This document shows, in pieces, positions 38,831-49,872 of a stretch of 64,000 bases of DNA. The position numbers and the translations under genes are program-made. The notes under the pieces are model-generated. The model made no database searches. It was not told the origin of the DNA and saw only the letters and a program-made list of their open reading frames with translations. Position 1 is the first letter of the stretch; each line of letters begins with the position of its first letter. The DNA lies in the NCBI GenBank assembly GCA_022509185.1, contig JAFLTS010000008.1, forward strand, positions 30,631-94,630. The letters run 5' to 3'. This stretch comes from Muribaculaceae bacterium (lineage in GTDB: Bacteria; Bacteroidota; Bacteroidia; Bacteroidales; Muribaculaceae).

Positions 38831-41320
38831 ATGAATATATCTTATAATTGGCTCCACCGGTTTATTGATTTTGACCTGGATCCCCGACAACTTGCCTCTG
38901 CCCTGACATCCCTGGGCCTTGAGTGTGATAATGTGGAAGAAGTAGAATCTATACCGGGTGGCCTTAAAGGAATAGTAATCGGGAAAGTTCTGACTTGTGA
39001 ACCTCATCCGGATTCAGACCATCTCCATATAACAACCGTTGACTTAGGGGATTCTCAACCGGCTACTATAGTTTGCGGAGCGCCTAATGTGGCAGCCGGT
39101 CAAACTGTTGTGGTGGCTACAGTTGGAACTGTATTAAAAATAGAAGATAAAGAGATTAAAATAAAAAAATCAAAGATACGCGGTGTGGAATCTTCCGGTA
39201 TGATCTGTGCTGAAGATGAAATCGGAGTGGGTAAATCACACGAAGGCATAATCGTGATTGAAGAAGATATCAAACCCGGCACACCGGCTGCTTCATACTT
39301 TAAACTGGAAAGCGACTATTGTCTTGAGGTTGAATTAACCCCTAACCGTGTAGATGCCGCTTCACATCTGGGAGTTGCTCGAGACCTAAAAGCACTTCTG
39401 GCTTGTCGTATGGCGGAAGAGGAAAGTACTGCTATGCCTCCAATGGTCAATGTTCCCACGGTTGAATCATTTAGTTCCGACCGTAAAGATGGAGCAGTGA
39501 CAATCAAAGTGGAGGATAAAGAGGCTTGTCCCAGATATTCCGGAGTTACAATACGTGGGGTTAAAGTTCAGGAATCTCCTAAATGGCTTAAAGATCTACT
39601 TACAGCGACAGGGCAACGTCCTATCAACAATATAGTGGATATCACCAATTTCATTCTTTTAGGATTTGGCCAACCTCTCCATTGTTTCGATCTCGGAAAA
39701 GTAAAAGGAGAAGAAATTGTAGTAAGAACTTGCAAAGCAGGAACTAAATTCACTACACTCGACGGTGTTGAACATACATTGCATGAAAAAGACCTTATGA
39801 TATGCGATGCAGAAAAACCTATGTGTATTGCAGGTGTTTTTGGTGGTCTTGATTCTGGTGTGACTGAAAATACTACTTCTGTCTTTATAGAAAGCGCATA
39901 TTTTAATCCTACCTGGATTAGAAAGACTGCAAGACGACACTCCCTTTCCACCGATGCATCGTTCCGTTATGAACGGGGAGCAGATCCTTCAATAACTGTC
40001 TACGCAGCTAAACTGGCAGCTCTTATGATAAAAGAGTTAGCCGGAGGAGAAATTTGTGGAGACATTGAGGATATTTATCCTGAACCCATTCTTCCGGCTA
40101 TGGTAGACCTCTCGCTGGATTACTGTAAAAACCTGATTGGCAAAGAAATTCCGGAACATCTTATTATCACCATCCTTAAAGCCCTCGATATCGAAATAGA
40201 AAAGGGTCATGGAAATGAGGGTGTGCTTACTTTGAAAATTCCAACCTATAGGGTTGATGTTACCCGTCAATGTGATGTCGTAGAAGATATACTGCGAGTT
40301 TATGGCTATAACAAGGTGGAATTCGGCATGGAGATGCATTATACACCTTCTCAGCAAACGGCTACTGATCTTGATTATGCCTTACGGGAACTTGTAAGCA
40401 ACCGCCTGACAGGCGAAGGCTTCATGGAGATATTGAACAATTCCCTAAGTTCTACTTCTTATTATGAAAACAGTTCTGAATTGCCTCTAGACAATACAGT
40501 TGTTATTATGAATCCATTAAGCAACGATCTTGCCGTAATGAGAGCTACTTTGCTTTATGGTGGACTCGAAGCGATTGCCTATAATATCAACAGAAAGGCT
40601 GAGAATTTAAGATTCTATGAATTCGGAAATGTCTATCATCGCAAACCGGGTGTGGAATCTACCCCTGAATCTCCTTTGAAACCATTTACTGAATGGTTGG
40701 AACTTGGTCTTTGGCTCACCGGAGAATTCATCACACCGGGCTGGAACAGACAAAAAGTTGAAGCTTCCGCCTTCGATATGAAAGGTATTGTGGAAAATCT
40801 CTTTAAAGTGCTGGGTATTTCAGAAAAGAATCTGATACAGACTCAAGATTCATCCGAATTGATGGAGGTAAGATTAAACTATACCACCCGACAAGGGCAA
40901 AGAATCGGGGAAGTAGGCATTGTTTCTCCAAAAATATTAAAGAAAACCGACATAAATCAATCCGTAATCTTTGCCAGCTTAAACTGGGCCGAACTGATGA
41001 AGCAGGCATCAAGACATAAGGTGACTTATACCCCTCTTCCCAAGACACAACCTGTGAAAAGAGATCTGGCTCTTCTCATAAATAAAACTGTGACATTCGC
41101 CCAAATCGAAGAAATTGTAAGAAAGACTGAAAAGAAACTATTGAAGTCTGTTACTTTGTTTGATGTATATGAAGGGAAGAACCTTCCGGAAGGGAAAAAG
41201 AGCTATGGAATTACCATCACTCTTCAGGATGATGAAAAAACCATGAACGATCAACAGATTGATGCTGTGATGCAGAAAATAATTAAAGCCCTTGAAGCTT
41301 CCGGCGCAACATTGCGTTGA
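38831..41320 (+). CDS. pheT: Phenylalanine--tRNA ligase beta subunit
   Basis: N-terminal tRNA-binding domain (HPDSDHLHITTVDLGDSQPATIVCGAPNV), B5 region, C-terminal anticodon-binding FDX-like domain; 829 aa. Confidence 0.96.
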   Translation: MNISYNWLHRFIDFDLDPRQLASALTSLGLECDNVEEVESIPGGLKGIVIGKVLTCEPHPDSDHLHITTVDLGDSQPATIVCGAPNVAAGQTVVVATVGTVLKIEDKEIKIKKSKIRGVESSGMICAEDEIGVGKSHEGIIVIEEDIKPGTPAASYFKLESDYCLEVELTPNRVDAASHLGVARDLKALLACRMAEEESTAMPPMVNVPTVESFSSDRKDGAVTIKVEDKEACPRYSGVTIRGVKVQESPKWLKDLLTATGQRPINNIVDITNFILLGFGQPLHCFDLGKVKGEEIVVRTCKAGTKFTTLDGVEHTLHEKDLMICDAEKPMCIAGVFGGLDSGVTENTTSVFIESAYFNPTWIRKTARRHSLSTDASFRYERGADPSITVYAAKLAALMIKELAGGEICGDIEDIYPEPILPAMVDLSLDYCKNLIGKEIPEHLIITILKALDIEIEKGHGNEGVLTLKIPTYRVDVTRQCDVVEDILRVYGYNKVEFGMEMHYTPSQQTATDLDYALRELVSNRLTGEGFMEILNNSLSSTSYYENSSELPLDNTVVIMNPLSNDLAVMRATLLYGGLEAIAYNINRKAENLRFYEFGNVYHRKPGVESTPESPLKPFTEWLELGLWLTGEFITPGWNRQKVEASAFDMKGIVENLFKVLGISEKNLIQTQDSSELMEVRLNYTTRQGQRIGEVGIVSPKILKKTDINQSVIFASLNWAELMKQASRHKVTYTPLPKTQPVKRDLALLINKTVTFAQIEEIVRKTEKKLLKSVTLFDVYEGKNLPEGKKSYGITITLQDDEKTMNDQQIDAVMQKIIKALEASGATLR

Positions 41321-41344
41321 TTTAACAGCATAAAAAATATTAGG

Positions 41345-41377
41345 GCCCGGCAGGTATTACCCCGCCGGGCTTTTTTT
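41345..41377 (+). terminator. Intrinsic terminator downstream of pheT
   Basis: gcccggc-aggtattacccc-gccgggc followed by TTTTTTT. Confidence 0.9.
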
Positions 41378-41459
41378 CAAAAAACTAAGAAGGGATATTT
41401 CAGCATAGAGGAATTTTTGTTAAATTCGTTGCTGAAGTCATATCTTAGGACTCCCGTTC

Positions 41460-44400
41460 ATGGCTAATGTAAAAAAAATAATAGATGGTTGCACTGCAGC
41501 TGCTTATGTGGCCTATGCCTTTAGTGAAGTGGCTACCATCTATCCTATCACCCCAATAGCCTCGATGGGAGAAACTGCCGATAAATGGAGATCTCAAGGC
41601 CTGAAGAATTTATTAGGTTCGGCCATGCAGGTGAAAGAAATGGAATCGGAGCTTGGAGCGGCAGGAGCAACACATGGTGCCCTTTCGGCCGGTGCCTTGG
41701 CCACAACTTTCACAGCTTCTCAAGGCCTGATGCTTATGATACCCAATATGTATAAGATTGCCGGAGAGCTTCTACCGGCTGTTTTTCATGTGGGGTGCAG
41801 ATCCTTGGCCACCCAGGCCCTAAGTATTTTCGGAGACCATCAGGACGTGATGGCCTGCCGCGCCACCGGCTTTGCTCTTCTGGCATCAGCTTCGGTGCAA
41901 GAAACACATGATCTTGCAATCGTGAGTCATTTAGCAGCCATAGAAGGCAGAGTTCCTGTTTTACATTTCTTCGACGGTTGGAGAACATCCAATGAAATGG
42001 ATACGATTTCTCTAGTGCCTTATGAAGATTTAAAACCTTTAGTTCCTTTAGAAAAAATAAAGGAATTCAGGAAGAGGGCGATGAACCCCGAGCATCCTGA
42101 TCTTAGAGGTTCCGCACAGAACTCGGATGTTTATTTTCAAAACCGTGAGGCGGCAAATAAATTCTATGACGCTTTCCCTGATATCATCCAGGCCCAAATG
42201 GATAAGATAGCTCCTTTGGTTGGGAAGCAGTATCATCTTTTTGATTATGTGGGCTCCCCTGATGCCGAAAGGGTGATTATCTCTATTGGATCCAGCTGTA
42301 ATGTTATAGAAGAAACGGTAAACTATCTGAATAGCCAAGGTGAAAAAACCGGTCTTATTAAGGTAAGGTTATATCGCCCATTCTCATCGCGCCACCTCCT
42401 ACAGGCAATTCCTTCTTCTGTAAAAGCCATTGCTGTTCTCGACCGTACGAAAGAACCGGGCTCTGAGGGGGAACCTTTATATACCGATGTGGCCACGGCC
42501 CTATTCAAAGCCAAGAGGGATATAAATCTTATCGGGGGAAGATATGGATTGAGCAGCAAAGAGTTTGATCCATCGATGGTGAAACGTATATTCGATGAAT
42601 TAAAGGCCTCTGTTCCTAAAGATGGTTTTACTATAGGTATAAAGGATGATGTGACCCATAAATCGCTTGAAGTGACAGAAAGAATCACTACTATTAAACC
42701 GGGTATACGTCAGGCGGTGTTCTACGGAATGGGTTCGGATGGCACGGTGGGCGCTACAAAAATGGCCGCTCAGATTATCGGTAACGCAGAATCACTATAC
42801 GCACAGGCTTACTTCCATTATTCGGCTAAAAAGTCAGGAGGTTACACCATATCTGAGTTAAGAATCAGTCCGGAACCAATAACAGCTTCCTATGGTATTG
42901 AAGATGCCGATTTAGTAATGTGTAATAAAGACACATATACAAGTCGGTTCGATATTATTAAAAATCTGAAAAAAGGAGGAGTGCTGGTGATTAACAGTCA
43001 TTGGACTGCTCAGGACATGAATAGCCGACTTCCTGCCGCACTTAGAAAAGGTATTGCTCAAAAGAAAATAAGGCTTTATAATCTCGATGCTGTAAAGGTG
43101 GCACAAGATAACAATCTGGGAGTTAGAATCAATACCATTATGCTTACTGCATTCCTTAAGCTGGATCCGGTAGTGCCTTTTGAAGAATCTTTCGCCCAAT
43201 TAAAAGAGCTAATAACCGAGACCTATAAGCATGAAGGAATGGAGGTAGTAGCGAGGAATATTTCTGCTATAGAAGCTGCCTTAGATTCTCTCACACCCAT
43301 TAATTATCCGGAAGATTGGGCTTTTGCAGAAGAAACTTCTGAAATACCTTCCGAATGGCCTCAATATATAACCGATGTGGCCAATCCATGTATGAAACTT
43401 GAAGGCGATGAGCTCCCCGTTTCGGCCTTCACCCCTGACGGAATAATGCCTATGGGGACCGCAGCATATGAAAAAAGAAGAATAGCCGACAATATTCCAC
43501 AATGGGATGTAGATAAATGCATTGAATGCACGCTCTGTTCTTATGTTTGTCCGCATGCCACTATCCGACCCTACCTCCTGGATTCTGATGAAAAGAAAAA
43601 TGCACCGGCTAATCTTGCCACCAAAGAAGCTCGTTATAAGGAACTTACCGGCCTGCAATGGAGAATCCAGGTGTATCCTGAAGATTGTGCGGGCTGTGGT
43701 TCATGCTCAGTGATTTGTCCCGGTCATGCCTTGACTATGGTGCCAATGGAGAGCCAGTTAGACTCCCAGATACCGAATCTCGATTATCTTCAAAAGAATG
43801 TGACGATAAAAGACAATCTTTTGCCACGAAATACTATAGCGGGCTCACAAATGCATCAGCCTTTATTACAATTTTCCGGTGCCTGTGCAGGTTGTGGAGA
43901 AACCCCATATGTAAAACTTCTTACACAATTAATGGGAGAAAGGCTGCTGATCGCCAACGCCACCGGTTGCAGCTCAATCTGGGGAGCAAATTTTCCAAGC
44001 AATGCCTATTGTACGGATCGCTTCGGAAGAGGGCCGGCCTGGGGAAATTCCCTATTTGAAGATAATGCTGAATATGGTTTCGGTATGGCAGTGGCTATAG
44101 CACATCGTCGTCAACGACTCATTGAGTTGGCTCAGGATCTTTTGAACCTGGAAAATTGCCCGGCGGATTTAAAAAACTCTGTAAAAAATTGGCTTGATAC
44201 TAAAGATGACAAAGAGAAATCGGCAGCTACAGGTAAAGCAGTGCTTAATCTCCTTGAAAAGTATGAAAATTTACCCGGTGTGATGGAAATGAAAGATTGT
44301 GCCGATCTTTTCGCAAAAAAGAGCATTTGGATTATCGGAGGTGACGGATGGGCCTATGATATCGGTTTTGCCGGCCTGGATCATGTGCTTGCACAGAATG

Positions 44401-44975
44401 TAGACGTGAATATTCTTGTAATGGACACAGAATGTTATTCTAATACCGGAGGACAGACATCCAAGGCTACACCTTTAGGTGCCACTGCAAAATATTCTTA
44501 CAATGGGAAACGCACCTTCAAGAAAGATCTTGGCCGAATGATGATGACTTATGGATTCGTTTATGTAGCTTCTATTGCTTTGGGTGCAAACTATCTTCAG
44601 GGTCTCCAGGCTTTTGAAGAGGCTGATGCTTATCCCGGACCTTCGATTGTAATAGCCTATTGTCCTTGTATCAACCATGGGATACGATCAGGAATGTCCC
44701 ACTCCATAGTAGAAGAGAAACTTGCAGTGAAATGCGGATATTGGCCTCTGTACCGATATAATCCGCTAAATATTAATCCGCGGCAGAAACCCCTATCTCT
44801 GGATTATATAAAACCGGACGGTTCTATGCCGTCATTCCTGGATAATGAGGACCGATATGCTGATCTTAAAATGAGAGATCCGGCGGAAGCAGAGGTCCTT
44901 CGACCTGAACTTCAGACAAGATGCGAAAATCTATATGATGTCATGAAATATGATATCGATTCCCCTAACCTATAA
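41460..44975 (+). CDS. nifJ: Pyruvate:ferredoxin (flavodoxin) oxidoreductase
   Basis: 1171 aa; EVATIYPITPIASMGE, CIECTLCSYVCPHATIRPY, CAGCGSCSVICPGHAL, GACAGCGETPYVKLLTQLMGERLLIANATGCSSIWG, DTECYSNTGGQTSKATPLGA. Confidence 0.97.
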   Translation: MANVKKIIDGCTAAAYVAYAFSEVATIYPITPIASMGETADKWRSQGLKNLLGSAMQVKEMESELGAAGATHGALSAGALATTFTASQGLMLMIPNMYKIAGELLPAVFHVGCRSLATQALSIFGDHQDVMACRATGFALLASASVQETHDLAIVSHLAAIEGRVPVLHFFDGWRTSNEMDTISLVPYEDLKPLVPLEKIKEFRKRAMNPEHPDLRGSAQNSDVYFQNREAANKFYDAFPDIIQAQMDKIAPLVGKQYHLFDYVGSPDAERVIISIGSSCNVIEETVNYLNSQGEKTGLIKVRLYRPFSSRHLLQAIPSSVKAIAVLDRTKEPGSEGEPLYTDVATALFKAKRDINLIGGRYGLSSKEFDPSMVKRIFDELKASVPKDGFTIGIKDDVTHKSLEVTERITTIKPGIRQAVFYGMGSDGTVGATKMAAQIIGNAESLYAQAYFHYSAKKSGGYTISELRISPEPITASYGIEDADLVMCNKDTYTSRFDIIKNLKKGGVLVINSHWTAQDMNSRLPAALRKGIAQKKIRLYNLDAVKVAQDNNLGVRINTIMLTAFLKLDPVVPFEESFAQLKELITETYKHEGMEVVARNISAIEAALDSLTPINYPEDWAFAEETSEIPSEWPQYITDVANPCMKLEGDELPVSAFTPDGIMPMGTAAYEKRRIADNIPQWDVDKCIECTLCSYVCPHATIRPYLLDSDEKKNAPANLATKEARYKELTGLQWRIQVYPEDCAGCGSCSVICPGHALTMVPMESQLDSQIPNLDYLQKNVTIKDNLLPRNTIAGSQMHQPLLQFSGACAGCGETPYVKLLTQLMGERLLIANATGCSSIWGANFPSNAYCTDRFGRGPAWGNSLFEDNAEYGFGMAVAIAHRRQRLIELAQDLLNLENCPADLKNSVKNWLDTKDDKEKSAATGKAVLNLLEKYENLPGVMEMKDCADLFAKKSIWIIGGDGWAYDIGFAGLDHVLAQNVDVNILVMDTECYSNTGGQTSKATPLGATAKYSYNGKRTFKKDLGRMMMTYGFVYVASIALGANYLQGLQAFEEADAYPGPSIVIAYCPCINHGIRSGMSHSIVEEKLAVKCGYWPLYRYNPLNINPRQKPLSLDYIKPDGSMPSFLDNEDRYADLKMRDPAEAEVLRPELQTRCENLYDVMKYDIDSPNL

Positions 44976-44982
44976 AAATAAT

Positions 44983-47406
44983 ATGATGAAGAAACTATTA
45001 GCTATCGGAGTAGGTTTAATAACAATTGTTCCGGCCCTTCAAGCCCAAAGAACCAATACTCTAATCAAAAACTGGGAGTTTTCAAACGATAGCACTCAAT
45101 GGAAAAACGTGACTATTCCTCACGACTGGGCAATATATGGGCCTTTTAGCCGTGACAATGACTTGCAGGAAGTAGCTATTGAACAAAACGGTGAAACTGA
45201 AGCTACTTGGAAAACAGGTCGCACCGGTGGACTCCCTTATGTAGGAAAAGGTTTTTATAAAACCACTATTGAAGTAAAGGATACTACTGATAAGAGCATT
45301 GCCCTTCTCTTTGACGGTGCCATGAGTCATGCACATGTTTATGTTAACGGTGAACAAGTGGCATATTGGCCTTACGGATATAATTCCTTCTATGTGAATC
45401 TTGACGGAGTGGTTAAACCTGGGGAAAATACTGTAGAAGTTTCATTGGAGAATCCTGATAAATCTTCAAGATGGTATCCCGGAGCCGGTCTTTACCGCAA
45501 TGTTCATCTCATAGAAAGAAATAAAGTACACATACCGGTGTGGGGAACTTATCTTACCACTCCCTATGTTTCGAAAGAATATGCCGATGTGCACCTGAAA
45601 ACTGAAGTTGAAGGTATTTCTAAAGGAGAAGACTTCACTCTCAATACTATAATCAGAAATTCTGAAGGAGAGGAAGTGGCTTCCGATACGCATAATTATA
45701 AATTCTATCCGGGTGCTCCCGTTTATCAAAATCTGAGAGTGAATAATCCATCTTTATGGACACCTGACACCCCTGTTTTATATACAGCCACAACGAATGT
45801 AATAAAAGATGGAAAGACAGTTGATTCATACGATACCCGTTTCGGGATCCGTACTATAGAGTATCGTCCTGATGAAGGGTTTTTCCTGAATGGAGTGGCC
45901 ACTAAATTCAAAGGCGTAAACAATCATCATGACCTTGGCCCGTTGGGAGCCGCCGTTAATACTTCTGCCTTAAGATATCAGATGGAACTAATGAAAGATT
46001 TGGGAGTAAATGCTATCCGCACTTCTCATAATATGCCGGCTCCGGAGCTTGTGGCTTTAGCCGATGAGATGGGATTTATGCTTATGATAGAACCTTTCGA
46101 CGATTGGGGCTTCAGTCCAAAAAGTGAAAACGGTTATGGCACACTTTTTAACGACTGGGCTGAGAAGGATGTTGTAAACATGGTTAAGAACTATAGAAAT
46201 AATCCTTCTGTAGTGATCTGGTCGGTAGGAAATGAAGTTCCTTCCCAATGGGGTCCTGATGGAATCTCCGAACTGCTGTTCCTCCAGGATATCGTACATA
46301 GAGAAGATCCTACAAGACCTGTCACCAATGGCATGGATCAGTTTGATGCAGTGGTAAACAATGGATTTGCCGCAGCCAATGATATACCTAGTTTCAATTA
46401 TAAAGTCAACAGATATGATGAAGCCTATCAGAAACTTCCGCAGAAACTTCTTTTAGGAACGGAAACAGCTTCCACAGTTTCTTCCAGGGGTAAATATTAT
46501 TTTCCGGTGGAAATAGCCAATGGTGTTATGCGAGAAGACAACCAATCAAGCAGCTATGACGTAGAGGCCGCTTTCTGGAGCAACATTCCTGATGATGATT
46601 TCGCCGTAGACGATGATCTCCCTTATAATATGGGACAGTTTGTTTGGACAGGTTTTGATTATCTTGGAGAACCCTATCCCTACGACACTGATGCGTGGCC
46701 GAGCCATAGCTCGTATTTTGGAATTATAGACCTGGCATCTATTCCGAAAGACAGATATTATCTCTACCGTTCAAAATGGAATGAAAAAGATAATACTCTG
46801 CATGTCTTGCCTCATTGGAACTGGGAGGGACGGGAAGGAGAAATCACCCCGGTCTTTGTATATACCAATTCGCCTAAAGCTGAACTCTTTATAAATGGCA
46901 AAAGCCAGGGTATGAGAGAAAAACGTACAGATGGAACGAATATGGAAAGATACCGTCTTATGTGGAACGACGTGGTTTATGAACCCGGTGAAGTGCTTGT
47001 GGTAGCATATGATGAAAACGGCAACGAAACCGGAAGGAAGACTGTTAAGACTACCGGAAAACCTGATCATCTGGTACTGACACCGAATCGTAGTTCTCTC
47101 ACTGCTGACGGTGAGGATCTGGTATATATACTGGTGCAAGTAGCTGACAAAGATGGTAATATAGTTCCCACAGATGAAAGGGAGGTGACCTTCTCCACCA
47201 AAGGGGCCGGTTCTTTCAGAGCCACTGCCAACGGTGATCCTACAAGCCTCAGATCATTCCAGCAACCTGTGATGGATCTGTTTTCAGGAGCAGCTACGGC
47301 AATTGTGCAAAGTGGTGAAAATCCCGGAGAAATCACTTTCACAGCTAAGGCCAAAGGCGTAAAACCGGCTACAATCAAGATTCCTGTAACTTCGGCTAAG
47401 AAATAA
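44983..47406 (+). CDS. Glycoside hydrolase family 2 (beta-galactosidase-like), exported
   Basis: Signal peptide MMKKLLAIGVGLITIVPALQAQ from ATG 44983; GVNNHHDLGPLGAAV, RTSHNMPAPELVALADEMGFMLMIEPFDDW, VIWSVGNEVPSQW; C-terminal Ig-like region. Confidence 0.9.
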   Translation: MMKKLLAIGVGLITIVPALQAQRTNTLIKNWEFSNDSTQWKNVTIPHDWAIYGPFSRDNDLQEVAIEQNGETEATWKTGRTGGLPYVGKGFYKTTIEVKDTTDKSIALLFDGAMSHAHVYVNGEQVAYWPYGYNSFYVNLDGVVKPGENTVEVSLENPDKSSRWYPGAGLYRNVHLIERNKVHIPVWGTYLTTPYVSKEYADVHLKTEVEGISKGEDFTLNTIIRNSEGEEVASDTHNYKFYPGAPVYQNLRVNNPSLWTPDTPVLYTATTNVIKDGKTVDSYDTRFGIRTIEYRPDEGFFLNGVATKFKGVNNHHDLGPLGAAVNTSALRYQMELMKDLGVNAIRTSHNMPAPELVALADEMGFMLMIEPFDDWGFSPKSENGYGTLFNDWAEKDVVNMVKNYRNNPSVVIWSVGNEVPSQWGPDGISELLFLQDIVHREDPTRPVTNGMDQFDAVVNNGFAAANDIPSFNYKVNRYDEAYQKLPQKLLLGTETASTVSSRGKYYFPVEIANGVMREDNQSSSYDVEAAFWSNIPDDDFAVDDDLPYNMGQFVWTGFDYLGEPYPYDTDAWPSHSSYFGIIDLASIPKDRYYLYRSKWNEKDNTLHVLPHWNWEGREGEITPVFVYTNSPKAELFINGKSQGMREKRTDGTNMERYRLMWNDVVYEPGEVLVVAYDENGNETGRKTVKTTGKPDHLVLTPNRSSLTADGEDLVYILVQVADKDGNIVPTDEREVTFSTKGAGSFRATANGDPTSLRSFQQPVMDLFSGAATAIVQSGENPGEITFTAKAKGVKPATIKIPVTSAKK

Positions 47407-47473
47407 AAAATTTTAATTTCAGAAGGCAGTAAACTTAAATAAAAAATACAAATAACAACTTAAAATAGATATC

Positions 47474-48637
47474 ATGACAACTGACCAAATGCAAAAAGAG
47501 ATTGAAAAAACCTTTGCTGAAAAATTTGGTGGCGAAGGTTCCGTATATGCTTCCGCAGGACGCATAAACCTTATAGGCGAACACACCGACTATAATGGCG
47601 GTTTCGTATTCCCGGGTGCTATTGACAAAGTGATTATGGCTGATATCCGTCCCAATGGCACAGACAAGGTGAGGGTTTATTCAATGGATATTAAAGAATA
47701 TGTAGAATTCGGTCTTAATGAAGAAGATGCCCCTAAAGAATCCTGGGCAAGATATATTTTCGGAATCTGCCGGGAAATAATAAAAAGAGGGGGAACGGTG
47801 AAAGGATTCGATGCGGTATTTGCCGGTAACGTACCATTGGGAGCAGGACTCAGCAGTTCGGCAGCTCTTGAATCTTGCTTCGCATTTGCTTTAAATGACC
47901 TATTTAACGGCAATAAGATTGATAAATTTGAACTTGCTAAAATAGGTCAGAGCACAGAGCATAACTATTGCGGTGTTAACTGTGGAATAATGGACCAGTT
48001 TGCTTCCGTTTTTGGGAAAGAAGGGAATCTGATGCGTCTCGATTGCCGTTCTTTAGAATACGAATATTTTCCTTTCAAACCTGAAGACTATCGACTAGTG
48101 CTTGTGGATTCACGTGTGAAACACGAACTTGCAGATTCTCCATACAACAAACGTAGGGAATCTTGTGAGAGAGTGGCTAAAAGACTGGGCGTGGAAACTC
48201 TACGCGATGCCACAATGGATGAACTCAACAAGGTGAAAGGAGATATTTCTGCCGAAGACTATATGAGAGCCAAATATGTAATTGAGGAGAAAGACAGAGT
48301 GCTGGCTGTTTGTGATGCCCTCAATGCCGGTGATTATGAAACAGTCGGAAAGAAAATGTATGAAACCCATGAAGGTCTTTCAAAGGATTATGAGGTGAGC
48401 TGTGAAGAGTTGGATTATCTTAACGACCTTGCTAAAGAAATGGGAGTGACTGGTTCTCGTATCATGGGTGGCGGTTTTGGTGGCTGCACCATAAATCTTT
48501 TGCCTAATGGCCTGCACGACCGCTTTGTGGAAACAGTGACTGAAAAATTCAAAGATAAATACGGTCACGAACCTAAAGTTTACGATGTAGTGATATCTGA
48601 TGGAGCCCGTCTGGTGAAAGAGGGACCGAAAGCTTAA
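47474..48637 (+). CDS. galK: Galactokinase
   Basis: GRINLIGEHTDYNGGFVFPGAID, VPLGAGLSSSAALE, GVNCGIMDQFASVFGKEG, GSRIMGGGFGGCTINLL. Confidence 0.96.
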   Translation: MTTDQMQKEIEKTFAEKFGGEGSVYASAGRINLIGEHTDYNGGFVFPGAIDKVIMADIRPNGTDKVRVYSMDIKEYVEFGLNEEDAPKESWARYIFGICREIIKRGGTVKGFDAVFAGNVPLGAGLSSSAALESCFAFALNDLFNGNKIDKFELAKIGQSTEHNYCGVNCGIMDQFASVFGKEGNLMRLDCRSLEYEYFPFKPEDYRLVLVDSRVKHELADSPYNKRRESCERVAKRLGVETLRDATMDELNKVKGDISAEDYMRAKYVIEEKDRVLAVCDALNAGDYETVGKKMYETHEGLSKDYEVSCEELDYLNDLAKEMGVTGSRIMGGGFGGCTINLLPNGLHDRFVETVTEKFKDKYGHEPKVYDVVISDGARLVKEGPKA

Positions 48638-48704
48638 AAATTCAATTTGGGAGAATTCTTACAAATAGACCATATTTGGGAGTTCTCCCTTTAATTTTTT
48701 TAAT

Positions 48705-49751
48705 ATGAAGATAACTAAGAATATAGTAGCCACATCTCAAGGAGATATTACTCTTTTCAGAATCGAGAATGCTTCAGGCGCATCTGTGGAACTCTCCTCT
48801 TTAGGAGCTGGCATTACTTCTGTGAGGGTACCGGATAAATTCGGCAATATTGCAGAAGTTGCTCTCGGTTATGAAAACCCGGCAGACTATATGGCAGACG
48901 GACCCTGCATGGGGAAAGTGCCCGGTAGATATGCCAACCGAATTGCAGACGGACATCTGGAAATAGATGGAAAGACCTACCAACTAAATATAAATAATGG
49001 GCCAAATGCACTTCACGGAGGCCCTTCAGGATTTCAAAACCGTATATGGGAAGCGGCTATTATACCTAATGGTGTAAAATTCACTTACCATTCTAAAGAC
49101 GGCGAGGAACATTATCCCGGTAATATCATAGTAACGGCGTCCTATACCTGGAGTGAGGATAATACCTTAAGGCTCGACCTCCAAGCGATTACCGACGCTC
49201 CTACAGTAGTAAATCTGACCAATCATGCTTATTTCAATCTTGAAGGAGCAGATGAAGGATCAATCCTGAGTCATAAACTTTGTCTTAAGGCCTCCCATTA
49301 TCTGCCAACAGATAAAACCCAGATACCTACCGGTGAATTAGCATCTGTGAAAGGCACACCTATGGACTTCACCTCACCTAAAGAGATAGGCCTGGATATA
49401 GATGTGGATTTTGAACCTTTGAAAATTGGCAAAGGCTATGATCATTGCTGGGCATTAGACAATTGGGAAAAAGGTAAATTAATGCAAGGAGCCGTGGTAT
49501 TGGCTGCTCCATCCTCAGGCCGGATGCTCACTATAAGTTCCACACAACCCGGAGTGCAGATTTATACGGGAAATTGGCTGGCCGGAAGTCCCAAAAATAA
49601 AAGCGGTGTTTCATACAATGACTATGAGGGGGTTGCAATAGAAATGCAAGGATTTCCAGATGCACCCAATAAACCGGCTTTCCCTTCTCAGGAACTGAAG
49701 CCGGGCGAAACTTATAAGGAAACAATTATATTTGCTTTTACTGTGGAATAA
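48705..49751 (+). CDS. galM: Aldose 1-epimerase
   Basis: GKVPGRYANRIADG, GPNALHGGPSGFQNRIWEA, VVNLTNHAYFNLEG; adjacent to galK. Confidence 0.94.
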   Translation: MKITKNIVATSQGDITLFRIENASGASVELSSLGAGITSVRVPDKFGNIAEVALGYENPADYMADGPCMGKVPGRYANRIADGHLEIDGKTYQLNINNGPNALHGGPSGFQNRIWEAAIIPNGVKFTYHSKDGEEHYPGNIIVTASYTWSEDNTLRLDLQAITDAPTVVNLTNHAYFNLEGADEGSILSHKLCLKASHYLPTDKTQIPTGELASVKGTPMDFTSPKEIGLDIDVDFEPLKIGKGYDHCWALDNWEKGKLMQGAVVLAAPSSGRMLTISSTQPGVQIYTGNWLAGSPKNKSGVSYNDYEGVAIEMQGFPDAPNKPAFPSQELKPGETYKETIIFAFTVE

Positions 49752-49833
49752 AAAAGGTTTCCACTTTTAAAGGAATAAGACATAAGTGTTTATAACAATC
49801 ACCGAAGAATAAAAGAGTATGGGCAAATTTCTT

Positions 49834-49841
49834 TAATTTTG
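49834..49841 (+). promoter_or_regulatory. Putative -7 box upstream of the Na/Pi cotransporter gene
   Basis: TAATTTTG about 31 nt before ATG at 49873. Confidence 0.35.
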
Positions 49842-49872
49842 CCATTACTAAACCAAGCGTCACCTTAAACAG

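Noticed and set aside
43281-43658. Antisense ORF within nifJ
   Set aside because: Falls on the ferredoxin-domain region of nifJ, which is clearly coding on the plus strand.
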